Shown here: in pieces, positions 8,463 to 15,360 of the stretch | Numbering within the stretch: position 1 is the first letter of the stretch | Layout: every line of letters begins with the position of its first letter | NCBI GenBank assembly: GCA_946405695.1 | Contig: CAMJIA010000032.1 | Location: 1 to 17,220 of the forward strand | Reading direction: 5' to 3' | Source: an uncultured Prevotellaceae bacterium | GTDB lineage: Bacteria; Bacteroidota; Bacteroidia; Bacteroidales; Bacteroidaceae | DNA length: 17,220 bases | Notes under the pieces: generated by a model | Database searches by the model: none | The model's input: only the letters and a program-made list of their open reading frames with translations | What the model was told of the DNA's origin: nothing | Program-made: the position numbers and the translations under genes

Positions 8463-9053
8463 CTACATTTTTCTCTTTCCCAATGCACTATACACGATCT
8501 TCGCCACCTGAGGCTTGGTATCCTCCTCTTTCATGCCGTGCGCAATACGGCCATAGATATACGGTACCTCCAGTCCCTTGATACAATAGTGGGTGATGTC
8601 AGCCACCAGATCCACATTATCAATGTCGAACTCACCATCTTCCTTGCCTTCACGGAACACCTTACGGAACAGTTCAATCTCGGCATCGTCAAAGTTCTTG
8701 CGCACCTTCTCCACCATCCAGATATTACGGAAGAACTCAGCACGCAGGTTACCATTGCGCACCACCGTCTCACGAATCATGCTCAAGTGCATGTAGATGA
8801 GTTCAATGATTTTATCTTGGGGGGGAATACGCTTGGCAGCAACCTCGTCCAACTGGTCGGAGAGGCGCTCCAACTCCGACTCAATGACAGCATAGTAGAT
8901 ATCGTCTTTCGACTTGAAATAGGTATACAACGTACGGCGACCCTTACCAGAGGCCTGAGCGATGTCGTTCATCGTCGTATTCTCCAGACCATTCTTGGCA
9001 AACAACTGACGGGCTACGTCAACCAACTTCTGTCGTGTCTTTGATATGGACAT
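8463..9053 (-). CDS. TetR/AcrR-family transcriptional regulator
   Basis: A 196-residue repressor-type protein. The N-terminal helix-turn-helix spans about residues 8-55: KLVDVARQLFAKNGLENTTM, then NDIAQASGKGRRTLYTYFKS, which matches TetR helices 1-4 closely. The C-terminal ~140 residues are helical and ligand-binding, and ligand identity cannot be read from the sequence. The start at 9053 is set by a clear Shine-Dalgarno (9062-9068) and by the HTH position. A longer frame to 9101 would be translated across the operator and promoter. It lies upstream of fabG in the same unit, so a role sensing fatty acid or acyl-CoA/ACP state is plausible, but this is inference from context. Autoregulation is suggested by the 26-bp palindrome overlapping the transcription start region. 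Confidence 0.9.
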   Translation of the reverse strand: MSISKTRQKLVDVARQLFAKNGLENTTMNDIAQASGKGRRTLYTYFKSKDDIYYAVIESELERLSDQLDEVAAKRIPPQDKIIELIYMHLSMIRETVVRNGNLRAEFFRNIWMVEKVRKNFDDAEIELFRKVFREGKEDGEFDIDNVDLVADITHYCIKGLEVPYIYGRIAHGMKEEDTKPQVAKIVYSALGKRKM

Positions 9054-9061
9054 AATTCTAT

Positions 9062-9068
9062 TCCTCCC
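9062..9068 (-). promoter_or_regulatory. Shine-Dalgarno of the tetR-like gene
   Basis: GGGAGGA on the minus strand, 8 nt before the ATG. It is the only strong Shine-Dalgarno seen in the window; Bacteroidota genes normally lack one. It decides the start at 9053. Confidence 0.7.
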
Positions 9069-9082
9069 AAGCTTTTCTATTA

Positions 9083-9108
9083 TTGCACAATGAAAATACA
9101 ATGTGCAA
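9083..9108. promoter_or_regulatory. 26-bp palindrome, likely TetR operator
   Basis: Arms TTGCACAATG (9083-9092) and CAATGTGCAA (9099-9108) are inverted repeats (7-bp perfect outer arms TTGCACA/TGTGCAA, one mismatch, then two pairs) around a 6-bp centre. It begins inside the -7 box of the tetR promoter and covers the expected transcription start, which suits autorepression. Confidence 0.65.
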
Positions 9109-9137
9109 AATTAGAAAATAGTTCTGAAATAGCCAAA
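9106..9137 (-). promoter_or_regulatory. Promoter of tetR-fabG
   Basis: Minus strand TTTG (9134-9137), 20 nt, then TAATTTTG (9106-9113): a full match to the Bacteroidota consensus. The -7 box overlaps the palindrome at 9083-9108. The leader is about 50 nt. Confidence 0.75.
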
Positions 9138-9170
9138 TAAAACAGGGGTAAAAGTGTAGAAATACCTATT

Positions 9171-9191
9171 TTTTGCGATTTTTTCGCAAAA
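9171..9191. repeat. Palindrome upstream of the initiator tRNA promoter
   Basis: Perfect 8-bp arms TTTTGCGA (9171-9178) and TCGCAAAA (9184-9191) with a 5-nt T loop, ending 2 bp before the -33 element of the tRNA promoter. It could be a protein binding site for either divergent unit. Confidence 0.55.
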
Positions 9192-9193
9192 TA

Positions 9194-9225
9194 TTTGCAT
9201 ATTCAAAAAAATAGTCGTACCTTTG
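9194..9225 (+). promoter_or_regulatory. Promoter of the initiator tRNA gene
   Basis: TTTG (9194-9197), 20 nt, TACCTTTG (9218-9225). The mature tRNA begins 23 nt downstream, leaving a short 5' leader for RNase P to remove. Confidence 0.8.
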
Positions 9226-9248
9226 CACCCGCTTAAGAAAAATAACAT

Positions 9249-9321
9249 CGCGGAGTGGAGCAGTTGGTAGCTCGCCAGGCTCATAACCTGGAGGTCGCAC
9301 GTTCGAATCCTGCCTCCGCAA
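9249..9321 (+). tRNA. Initiator tRNA-fMet (anticodon CAT)
   Basis: A 73-nt cloverleaf. Acceptor pairs G2-C71 to G7-C66 are intact, while C1 faces A72 unpaired, the hallmark of the bacterial formylmethionine initiator. A11-U24 in the D stem is also initiator-like. The anticodon loop is CTCATAA (9280-9286), and the T loop TTCGAAT is normal. CCA is not encoded (the sequence after A73 is CTA). Two oddities: the anticodon stem reads CCAGG/CCTGG, so the usual three G-C pairs at 29-31/39-41 become A-U, G-C, G-C; and the T stem has a C52-C62 mismatch. Elongator Met or Ile-CAT is less likely because position 1-72 is unpaired. Confidence 0.9.
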
Positions 9322-9326
9322 CTATC

Positions 9327-9361
9327 AGGAAGTCCGACCAATTGGCCGGACTTCTTTCGTT
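9327..9361 (+). terminator. Terminator of the tRNA gene
   Basis: Inverted repeat GAAGTCCG (9329-9336) / CGGACTTC (9347-9354) around a CCAATTGG core, followed by TTTCGTTCTG. It starts 8 nt after the tRNA discriminator base. Confidence 0.7.
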
Positions 9362-9374
9362 CTGTATTTCTGCC

Positions 9375-11066
9375 CTACTTCACCTCCTGCATTTTAATAA
9401 AGTGCGACGATGTCGGATCGAGGTCATGCTCATGGAATACGTCGATGATATTCTTGTGCAGTTCAGAATAGACAGCAAATAGCTTATCGGTAGCCTTGGT
9501 ATAGCCGTTAATCTCGTAGCGGGTATAGAAATCTTCCAACGCCGTATAGAGTACAAAAGGTTTCGGTGTCTTTTCTATCAGCTTACTACGGGCTGCACCT
9601 TCCAGCAAATACGCCTCGACTGTCTCGCGGGGCACATGATAAGTAAAGGTGAATACGGAGTGCACCACACTACCCTCTCCGTCACGAACGGCCGCCGTAT
9701 AATTAATGGTCTGCAGGGACAATATTGAGTTATTGGGCACAGTAACCACATTTCCCTTGATGTCGCGCAGACGGGTAATAAAGGCGTTCTTCTCAATAAC
9801 CTCTCCCTCTTGCTCACCAATACGCACGAAATCGCCCACCAGGAACGGACGCATATAGGTGATGATAATACCACTGATAAGGTTACCAATGGTTGTGGTG
9901 GAACCCAACGAGAACAGGGCGGCGACGAAGATGCTCACGCCCTTGAACACACCAGAGTCTGATCCTGGCAGACAAGGCCAGATCACTACCACCGTAAAGG
10001 CGATGATGAAGATGCGGATGATGTGATACGTCGGTTCTGCCCAGTCCTGATAGAAACTGTCTATCTTCAGGTGACCCACCGATATCTCGTCAGACAGGTG
10101 GTGCAAGCCTTTGAGCAACCAGCGAACAACGTAGATGATAACAATAATCTTCACGATGTTGGGGAAGTAGCGCACGAAAGATATCATCATGTCGCGCAAC
10201 GGACTCCACACATAGTTGATCATGTTCCACGTAAACTTCTCCGTCTCAGGGAAGATGCTGAACAGCAGGGGCAGCGAGATAAACAGCTGCAACAGCACGA
10301 GGAATATCTGCAACACACGCGTCAGCAACAACAGGATGCGCTTCTCCTGCTGAATATTCATCAGTTCATAACCCTTGGCAACGAGTGGTTTTACGTTTCC
10401 TTCTTCGATGAGCCTCCTCAGATAACGGATGAATCGCGCTGTCAACAAGAACAGCAACACCTGCACCACTATCAGGAACACAGCCCACCCCAGTCCTGTC
10501 AGCTTAGCCTCCAGACCGTAGTCGGCATGCAGCCGTTCTATCTCCAGAGACAGGATTTTCAAATACTCCTCAGCCAATTCACGACGCGACATGCCGTTCC
10601 AAAGCCCATCCAAGTCGCTGACTCTGACGATGACCACCTCGCCACACATCACGTCGTCGGTATATTCACTGGCAAAGATGTGCATGGAGTCTGTCGTCAG
10701 CTTCAGGCTCTTACCAATCTGCGTCACCTTACGGGCTACAGCCTCTACACGGTGGATAGGATCGTCACCACCCAGACTGGTGTATATATATAATAAGGTG
10801 TCTTCCTCAATGACCAAGGGCACACCAGGGGTCACCTGTCGCAGCGAATCGATGCGATGCTTCTGTTCCACCTTGCGCAGCGAGTCTTCACGGGCATCGC
10901 GTCCACTCTCATCAAGTGCATTGCGCAATACCAGTTCCTTCATCTTCATCTCCTGCAACTCTCGCTGCAGAGAGTCCATGCGCTGTTGCACTACAGAGTC
11001 CGACTCTTGGGCACTGCCTATCAGTGTCCAACAAGTCAGCAATATGGTTAACATCCATTGTTTCAT
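9375..11066 (-). CDS. MscS-family mechanosensitive ion channel with periplasmic N-domain (paralogue 1)
   Basis: A 563-residue inner-membrane channel expected to open under membrane tension and release solutes on osmotic downshift. Order of parts: signal peptide 1-19 ([19 protein letters not shown]); a charged coiled-coil stretch with repeated DSLR(K/Q) motifs (23-77); a periplasmic domain (about 82-180) with '[12 protein letters not shown]'; four hydrophobic helices at about 188-210, 245-272, 303-318 and 348-364; the pore helix and MscS core, [20 protein letters not shown] (383-402), then [20 protein letters not shown]; and the mixed C-terminal domain to the end. The start at 11066 gives a proper signal peptide. 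The longer frame to 11105 crosses the -7 box. Its promoter leaves only about 9 nt before the ATG. It is a paralogue of the 11969-13729 gene. Confidence 0.9.
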   Translation of the reverse strand: MKQWMLTILLTCWTLIGSAQESDSVVQQRMDSLQRELQEMKMKELVLRNALDESGRDAREDSLRKVEQKHRIDSLRQVTPGVPLVIEEDTLLYIYTSLGGDDPIHRVEAVARKVTQIGKSLKLTTDSMHIFASEYTDDVMCGEVVIVRVSDLDGLWNGMSRRELAEEYLKILSLEIERLHADYGLEAKLTGLGWAVFLIVVQVLLFLLTARFIRYLRRLIEEGNVKPLVAKGYELMNIQQEKRILLLLTRVLQIFLVLLQLFISLPLLFSIFPETEKFTWNMINYVWSPLRDMMISFVRYFPNIVKIIVIIYVVRWLLKGLHHLSDEISVGHLKIDSFYQDWAEPTYHIIRIFIIAFTVVVIWPCLPGSDSGVFKGVSIFVAALFSLGSTTTIGNLISGIIITYMRPFLVGDFVRIGEQEGEVIEKNAFITRLRDIKGNVVTVPNNSILSLQTINYTAAVRDGEGSVVHSVFTFTYHVPRETVEAYLLEGAARSKLIEKTPKPFVLYTALEDFYTRYEINGYTKATDKLFAVYSELHKNIIDVFHEHDLDPTSSHFIKMQEVK

Positions 11067-11075
11067 AGCACTGTG

Positions 11076-11083
11076 CAAAGATA
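11076..11083 (-). promoter_or_regulatory. -7 box of MscS paralogue 1
   Basis: TATCTTTG on the minus strand, 9 nt before the ATG; no good TTTG at 19-21 nt upstream. It is divergent from the exonuclease III promoter. Confidence 0.55.
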
Positions 11084-11132
11084 CAACTTTTTTCGGATTT
11101 TCCATGCATAATCAGAAAAAAATCATTTTTTC

Positions 11133-11164
11133 TTTGTTGATTGGCAGAATAATCACTATCTTTG
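11133..11164 (+). promoter_or_regulatory. Promoter of exonuclease III gene
   Basis: TTTG (11133-11136), 20 nt, TATCTTTG (11157-11164), a full consensus match 32 nt before the first ATG. Confidence 0.8.
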
Positions 11165-11196
11165 CAACAAAACAAAACAATCACAACAAGAGCAAG

Positions 11197-11952
11197 ATGA
11201 TGAAACTCATTTCATGGAACGTCAACGGACTGAGAGCCTGCGAGGGCAAGGGCTTCAGCGATATTTTCAGACAGTTGGATGCCGACTTCTTCTGTCTGCA
11301 GGAGACAAAGATGCAGGAAGGTCAGTTGGACCTGCAGTTTGAGGGTTACAAGTCATACTGGAACTATGCCGAGAAAAAGGGCTACTCCGGTACAGCCATC
11401 TTCACCAAGCACGAACCGTTGAATGTGGAGTACGGCATTGGTATCGACGTGCACGACCATGAGGGTCGCGTCATCACACTGGAGATGGAGCAGTTCTATC
11501 TGGTCTGCTGCTATACGCCTAACTCCCAGGATGGCTTGAAGCGCCTAGAGTATCGCATGTCGTGGGAGGATGCCTTCCGCAGCTATCTGAAGCGGTTAGA
11601 CCAGAAGAAGCCTGTCATCCTCTGTGGCGACTTGAACGTGGCCCATGAGGAGATTGACCTGAAGAATCCGAAGACCAACCGCATGAATGCAGGCTTCACC
11701 GATGAGGAGCGTGAGAAGTTCAGCGACCTGCTGGCGTGTGGTTTCATCGATACCTTCCGCACCCTGTATCCCGAACAGGTCACCTACTCATGGTGGTCAT
11801 ACCGTTTCCAGGCGCGTCAGAAGAATGCAGGGTGGCGCATCGACTACTTCGTCACCAGCGAAAGACTGCGCACCAGCATTGCCGACGCGCAGATATTGAC
11901 CGATGTCTACGGCAGTGACCACTGTCCCGTAGCGTTGGAGTTGAACCTCTAA
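11197..11952 (+). CDS. exoA: Exodeoxyribonuclease III (AP endonuclease, ExoA/Xth family)
   Basis: A 251-residue Mg-dependent nuclease of the endonuclease/exonuclease/phosphatase fold. It cleaves DNA 5' to abasic sites in base excision repair and has 3'-5' exonuclease activity. Family residues, numbered from the first Met: Asn8 in SWNVNGLRA, Glu36 in LQETK (metal ligand), Tyr106 in CCYTPNS, Asp145 and Asn147 in [12 protein letters not shown], Asp216 in WRIDYF, and the catalytic Asp241-His242 in YGSDHCPV. Length is normal. Two adjacent ATGs occur (11197 and 11200) and the sequence does not separate them. It is the only plus-strand protein gene here. It lies between two minus-strand mscS paralogues and converges with the second, 16 bp away, with no clear terminator between them. 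Confidence 0.94.
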   Translation: MMKLISWNVNGLRACEGKGFSDIFRQLDADFFCLQETKMQEGQLDLQFEGYKSYWNYAEKKGYSGTAIFTKHEPLNVEYGIGIDVHDHEGRVITLEMEQFYLVCCYTPNSQDGLKRLEYRMSWEDAFRSYLKRLDQKKPVILCGDLNVAHEEIDLKNPKTNRMNAGFTDEEREKFSDLLACGFIDTFRTLYPEQVTYSWWSYRFQARQKNAGWRIDYFVTSERLRTSIADAQILTDVYGSDHCPVALELNL

Positions 11953-11968
11953 CATCATACATCACACC

Positions 11969-13729
11969 TCAGCCTTCAGCCATCCCTTTTGGAATCTGCA
12001 CATCCAGGTTGTTGCGGTGGGCAAAGATGTGGGGCGACATAATCTCCACGCCGTTGCTGTGGAACGAGTCAAGGATGTTCTGGTGCAGCTCTGAATAGAT
12101 GTCACCCAGCATTTCCGACTTGCGGGTATAGGCATTGATCTCGTATTCTACATAGAAATCATCCAGTGCCGTAATACGTACAAAAGGCTCCGGCTTCTTC
12201 TGCAGGTGTGACGTCTTGGCGGCAGCAGCCAACAGAAGGTCTCTAATCAGCTGCCACTGCATGTCGTAACCGATGGTCACCTTCGTATGCACAATGACAC
12301 CGTAGTTATGTGCCGAGAAGGTGTAGTTGGTCGTCTGCGATGTCATCAGGTTGGAGTTAGGAATGGTGATGACGTCATTCTTACGCGTACGGATACGGGT
12401 CACCAGCACGCTCTTCTCAATGACAAAGCCTTCCGTGTCGCCATACTTGATGAAGTCGCCCACATGGAACGGACGCATATAGGTCATCACCATGCCTGCC
12501 ATCACGTTGCCGATAATCGATGAGGAGCCCAGCGACACAATGATACCAATGAAGACGGATACACCCTGGAACACTTCCGATTCGCTGCTGGGCAACAATG
12601 GCCATATCATGACAATCATGAACGAATAGCACAACACACGCAGGATGAGATAGGTAGGCTGCGCCCAGTCTGCATAGAATCCGTTTATCTTCAGGCGCCC
12701 TGAGCCTATCTCGTTCATCAGGTAGTGCAGACCCTTCACCAGATAGCGGAAGCAGATAATGATAACGATAATCTGGAAGAACTTAGGCAGGAAACCTACC
12801 ACTGACTTCAGGATGTTCACAAACGGATTCCACACATAGCCGAAGATGGTAAACGTGAACGACTTCGTCTCTGGGAAAGCCACAAAGAACATCGGTACAA
12901 AGATGAAAAGCAGTAGGAAGATAATCAGGTAGCGCACCACATTGAAGCCCGTCAGGAAGAGGATCCCCTGACGGTGCAGGTTCAACACCTCATAGTCCTT
13001 GATAGCCAGCGGACGGGTACGGCGCAACAGCATTCGCAGCAGGCGATAGCGCCAACGACGATAGCAGTAGTTGGTGGCCCAGATCAGCAAACCCAGCGCT
13101 AACATAGCACCCAGCACATAGGCCACGCCCAACAGTTTGCGTTTCAGTCCGTATTGCGCATGCAACTCCTTGATCTTCGCCTCGATAATGGTTCGGTATT
13201 CTGCCGCCAACTCCTGACGTGTCTTGTTCTGCCACAGTCCGTCATTGTCGGTAACACTCATCACCAACTCTTCACCAATCATGATATCAGTGGTAATCTC
13301 GCTATCAAAGATATATACGGAATCGGTAAAGAGCGTGACACGCCTACCCTCCTCCATAATCTTCTCGCGGATATCCTCCACACGTGCCTCAGGAAGTATT
13401 CCCCCCATACGGGTATAGAGCACCAATAGCGTATCACCGTCCATAACAAGTGGAGCACCGGAGATGATACTCCGCAGGGAGTCAATGCGTGCCTTACGGC
13501 GCGCCAACCGCAAGGAGTCGTCACGCGCCACCTCACCGGTCTTCTCCAGTTGTTCAAGCAACATGATGTTCTGCATCTGTTGGTCTTGCAACTGACTGCG
13601 CAAAGTCTGTACCAGCGAGTCTTTCTGAACACTTGCAGAGTCAACACCAGCCGACTGTTCCTGGCCAGAGACTGTCAGCGCGACTACCAGAACGGCCATC
13701 AAAAGGATGTAGCGATAGCAATATTTCAT
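11969..13729 (-). CDS. MscS-family mechanosensitive ion channel with periplasmic N-domain (paralogue 2)
   Basis: A 586-residue protein with the same architecture as the 9375-11066 product: signal peptide 1-22 (MKYCYRYILLMAVLVVALTV then SG), a coiled-coil region with DSL/DSLR motifs (35-87), a periplasmic domain with 'DTLLVLYTRMGG' (99-110), hydrophobic helices at about 200-220, 258-287, 313-330 and 360-379, then the pore helix and MscS core VSLGSSSIIGNVMAGMVMTY (398-417) followed by MRPFHVGDFIKYGDTEGFVI. The C-terminal domain keeps 'KPEPFVRITALDDFYVEYEI', closely matching '[18 protein letters not shown]' of the other copy. The two look about half identical in the core by eye. They probably arose by duplication and may differ in tension threshold. 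It has its own promoter at 13752-13782. Confidence 0.9.
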   Translation of the reverse strand: MKYCYRYILLMAVLVVALTVSGQEQSAGVDSASVQKDSLVQTLRSQLQDQQMQNIMLLEQLEKTGEVARDDSLRLARRKARIDSLRSIISGAPLVMDGDTLLVLYTRMGGILPEARVEDIREKIMEEGRRVTLFTDSVYIFDSEITTDIMIGEELVMSVTDNDGLWQNKTRQELAAEYRTIIEAKIKELHAQYGLKRKLLGVAYVLGAMLALGLLIWATNYCYRRWRYRLLRMLLRRTRPLAIKDYEVLNLHRQGILFLTGFNVVRYLIIFLLLFIFVPMFFVAFPETKSFTFTIFGYVWNPFVNILKSVVGFLPKFFQIIVIIICFRYLVKGLHYLMNEIGSGRLKINGFYADWAQPTYLILRVLCYSFMIVMIWPLLPSSESEVFQGVSVFIGIIVSLGSSSIIGNVMAGMVMTYMRPFHVGDFIKYGDTEGFVIEKSVLVTRIRTRKNDVITIPNSNLMTSQTTNYTFSAHNYGVIVHTKVTIGYDMQWQLIRDLLLAAAAKTSHLQKKPEPFVRITALDDFYVEYEINAYTRKSEMLGDIYSELHQNILDSFHSNGVEIMSPHIFAHRNNLDVQIPKGMAEG

Positions 13730-13751
13730 AGTTTCATCTGTCTTTATTTTG

Positions 13752-13782
13752 CAAAGATAACAAAAAACAAGAGAATCACAAA
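13752..13782 (-). promoter_or_regulatory. Promoter of MscS paralogue 2
   Basis: Minus strand TTTG (13779-13782), 19 nt, TATCTTTG (13752-13759), 22 nt before the ATG. Confidence 0.7.
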
Positions 13783-13835
13783 ATAAAAAGCAAAAAATTG
13801 CACTTCCATAGCCATACCGTCACCTTCTCTTACCT

Positions 13836-14025
13836 GAAGTTCTGAGTGTGACGTCACTTTCGGGTCGTTCCTGACGTTCCTTTCACCCGTTCCGATGGCG
13901 TTTTGCGGTCGTTCCGATGATACTTTAGGGGAGTAAAGTATCATCGGAACGGGTCGTAGATGACGTCGGAAGCACCCGAAAATGACGTCGGAACGGGTGC
14001 AAGATGACATTGGTACTACCCAGCG
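13836..14025. repeat. Inverted array of 22-bp tandem units around a central hairpin
   Basis: The centre is a perfect stem: plus strand GTTCCGATGATACTTTA (13911-13927), loop GGGGAG, TAAAGTATCATCGGAAC (13934-13950), extended by a C-G pair. On the right, four head-to-tail 22-bp units follow (13938-13959, 13960-13981, 13982-14003, and a decayed one 14004-14025) with core ATGACGTCGGAACGGGT. On the left, four units in opposite orientation precede it (13902-13923, 13880-13901, 13858-13879, and a decayed one 13836-13857). Second halves alternate between CGGGT and ACCCG types, so neighbouring units can also pair (for example GCACCCG with CGGGTGC). No gene or transposase is present. It could be a palindromic intergenic repeat, a protein-binding array with two-turn spacing, or a relic of a small mobile element. 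Confidence 0.8.
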
Positions 14026-14335
14026 ATCCCCCCTTGTCTTTTGAGGCTATTACTTCTTTTCTCAAAATTTTAATTTTCAAGAAAAATCTACCATTCTACC
14101 ACTACCCCTCTGAAACACCTTTAAATAAAGGGCTTACGCGGTGGTGGTAGATTCGTGGTAGGTGGTAGATTTTGGCCAAAATCGGCCTTTTTCGACCTAA
14201 AAAGCGACAAAAAGGTCTCAAGAAATTGTTAAAATTAACAGTTTTCTTGCATGTTTTGAGTCAAAACCATTAAAATTCAGTCATTTTTCAACGACTATTT
14301 GACTGTTTTTATCTGGTACCTATCATAGTCTCTAC
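14026..14335. other. Non-coding region with a cluster of palindromes
   Basis: No gene found in 310 bp. The region holds: long arms AAATCTACCATTCTACCAC (14084-14102) and GTGGTAGGTGGTAGATTTT (14155-14173) in inverted orientation, with another GGTGGTAGATT at 14142-14152; CCTTTA/TAAAGG around AA at about 14118-14131; TTTTGGCCAAAA near 14170-14181; TGTTAA-AA-TTAACA (14227-14240); GTTTTGA-G-TCAAAAC (14253-14267); and CAGTCA/TGACTG (14278-14305) followed by TTTTT on the plus strand. It could be a structured RNA, DNA repeat element or replication/recombination site. No promoter matching TAnnTTTG was found inside it. Confidence 0.6.
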
Positions 14336-15310
14336 TTACTCGTTCCTTTGGTTTATCAGGTTCACCACCACCTTCACCATCACATCCTTCTCCTCCGTCT
14401 TGCTCTCAGCAATCATCAGCGTTAGAGCCACCAGCGTATTATCTGCCAATCGTTTCGATCCGTCCTCACGATATAGGATGCCGTTGTTGTTCAGGAACCA
14501 AAGAAACAACGTGGCAGCAATACGTTTGTTTCCGTCACTAAAAGAGTGGTTCTTCGTCACCAGATACAGCAACATAGCAGCTTTCTCCTCTACACTGGGA
14601 TAAAGTTCTTCGCCTCCAAAGGTCTGATAGATCTGACCAATACTGCTCTTGAAGGAGTCATCCTTCTCATTACCAAAGAGTGAAGAGCCACCAAATTTCT
14701 CACGTAAACCACTGATGGCTTCCATTGCATTCTCATAAGTGGCATGGAAGGGTTCTTCCTTGGTGGTCTTGTCAATGGTCAGTCGCTCATAGTCGTAGTT
14801 ATCTAGCGTATCGAGAGCGTAAGTATAGTCCGTTACCACCTCGAAAAGGGCATTCGTTTCGTCTGTAGAAAGCAGGGGTTGTCCCTGAATTGTACGACCA
14901 AGCATCCCAACCAGCTGACGCAACTCACCAATCTGCTCGCTATGTATACGCTGATTGACGGCATAACCCTTAACAAGATAATCCTTAATAATCTTTCGGG
15001 CCCAGATGCGGAATGCCGTACCGCGTTTGCTGTGAACGCGATAACCAATGGAGATAATAACATCGAGGCTGTAAAACGGCACAGGCTTCTTCACGCCATT
15101 AACGTGTAAAAAATGCACGTTATTATCATCACGCTCCAATTCGCCCTCCTTGAAAGCATTCAGAACGTGTCGTCTTACGTTTGATTCTTCTTTCATAAAG
15201 AGCGAAGCCATCTGTGACACATTTAGCCACACCGTCTCATTCTCCAAACGGACATCGATTTGAGTCTGTCCGTCCTCCGTCTGATAAATTACAATCTGAT
15301 CTTGTTTCAT
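14336..15310 (-). CDS. RhuM-family protein with C-terminal Doc/Fic domain
   Basis: A 324-residue fusion. The N-terminal ~120 residues are a RhuM (COG3943-type) domain: VIYQTEDGQTQIDVRLENET, WLNVSQMASLF, NVRRHVLNAFKEGEL, and VPFYSLDVIISIGYRVHSKR. Residues ~185-324 form a Doc/Fic domain with the active-site motif HSFSDGNKR (255-263). This is the Doc form (HxFx(D/N)xNKR) rather than the Fic form HPFx(D/E)GNGR. Doc proteins phosphorylate EF-Tu and are toxins in some loci; classical Fic enzymes AMPylate. Which reaction applies here is unknown. No partner antitoxin gene is adjacent. A linking segment (120-185) is charged. The start at 15310 is set by the promoter at 15329-15360; an extended frame to 15379 would span it. 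The flanks are long and non-coding, suggesting an acquired cassette. Confidence 0.88.
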   Translation of the reverse strand: MKQDQIVIYQTEDGQTQIDVRLENETVWLNVSQMASLFMKEESNVRRHVLNAFKEGELERDDNNVHFLHVNGVKKPVPFYSLDVIISIGYRVHSKRGTAFRIWARKIIKDYLVKGYAVNQRIHSEQIGELRQLVGMLGRTIQGQPLLSTDETNALFEVVTDYTYALDTLDNYDYERLTIDKTTKEEPFHATYENAMEAISGLREKFGGSSLFGNEKDDSFKSSIGQIYQTFGGEELYPSVEEKAAMLLYLVTKNHSFSDGNKRIAATLFLWFLNNNGILYREDGSKRLADNTLVALTLMIAESKTEEKDVMVKVVVNLINQRNE

Positions 15311-15328
15311 AATAATCTTTTCGTTTTG

Positions 15329-15360
15329 CAAAGGTACGATTAAGCGAGCAAAAAGCCAAA
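15329..15360 (-). promoter_or_regulatory. Promoter of the RhuM-Doc gene
   Basis: Minus strand TTTG (15357-15360), 20 nt, TACCTTTG (15329-15336), 18 nt before the ATG. The -33 element lies inside a hairpin-forming inverted repeat (15350-15376). Confidence 0.8.

Noticed and set aside
10591..11196. Long N-terminal extension of exonuclease III
   Set aside because: It is antisense to MscS paralogue 1 and covers both divergent promoters; ExoIII proteins begin at [10 protein letters not shown].
13744..14010. 88-codon minus-strand frame across the 22-bp repeat array
   Set aside because: It runs through an inverted repeat array and the promoter of MscS paralogue 2, resembles no protein, and the 22-bp period breaks any repeated reading frame.
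13836..14025. CRISPR array from the 22-bp repeats
   Set aside because: Units are directly adjacent without spacers, diverge from each other and are arranged as an inverted pair; no cas gene is present.
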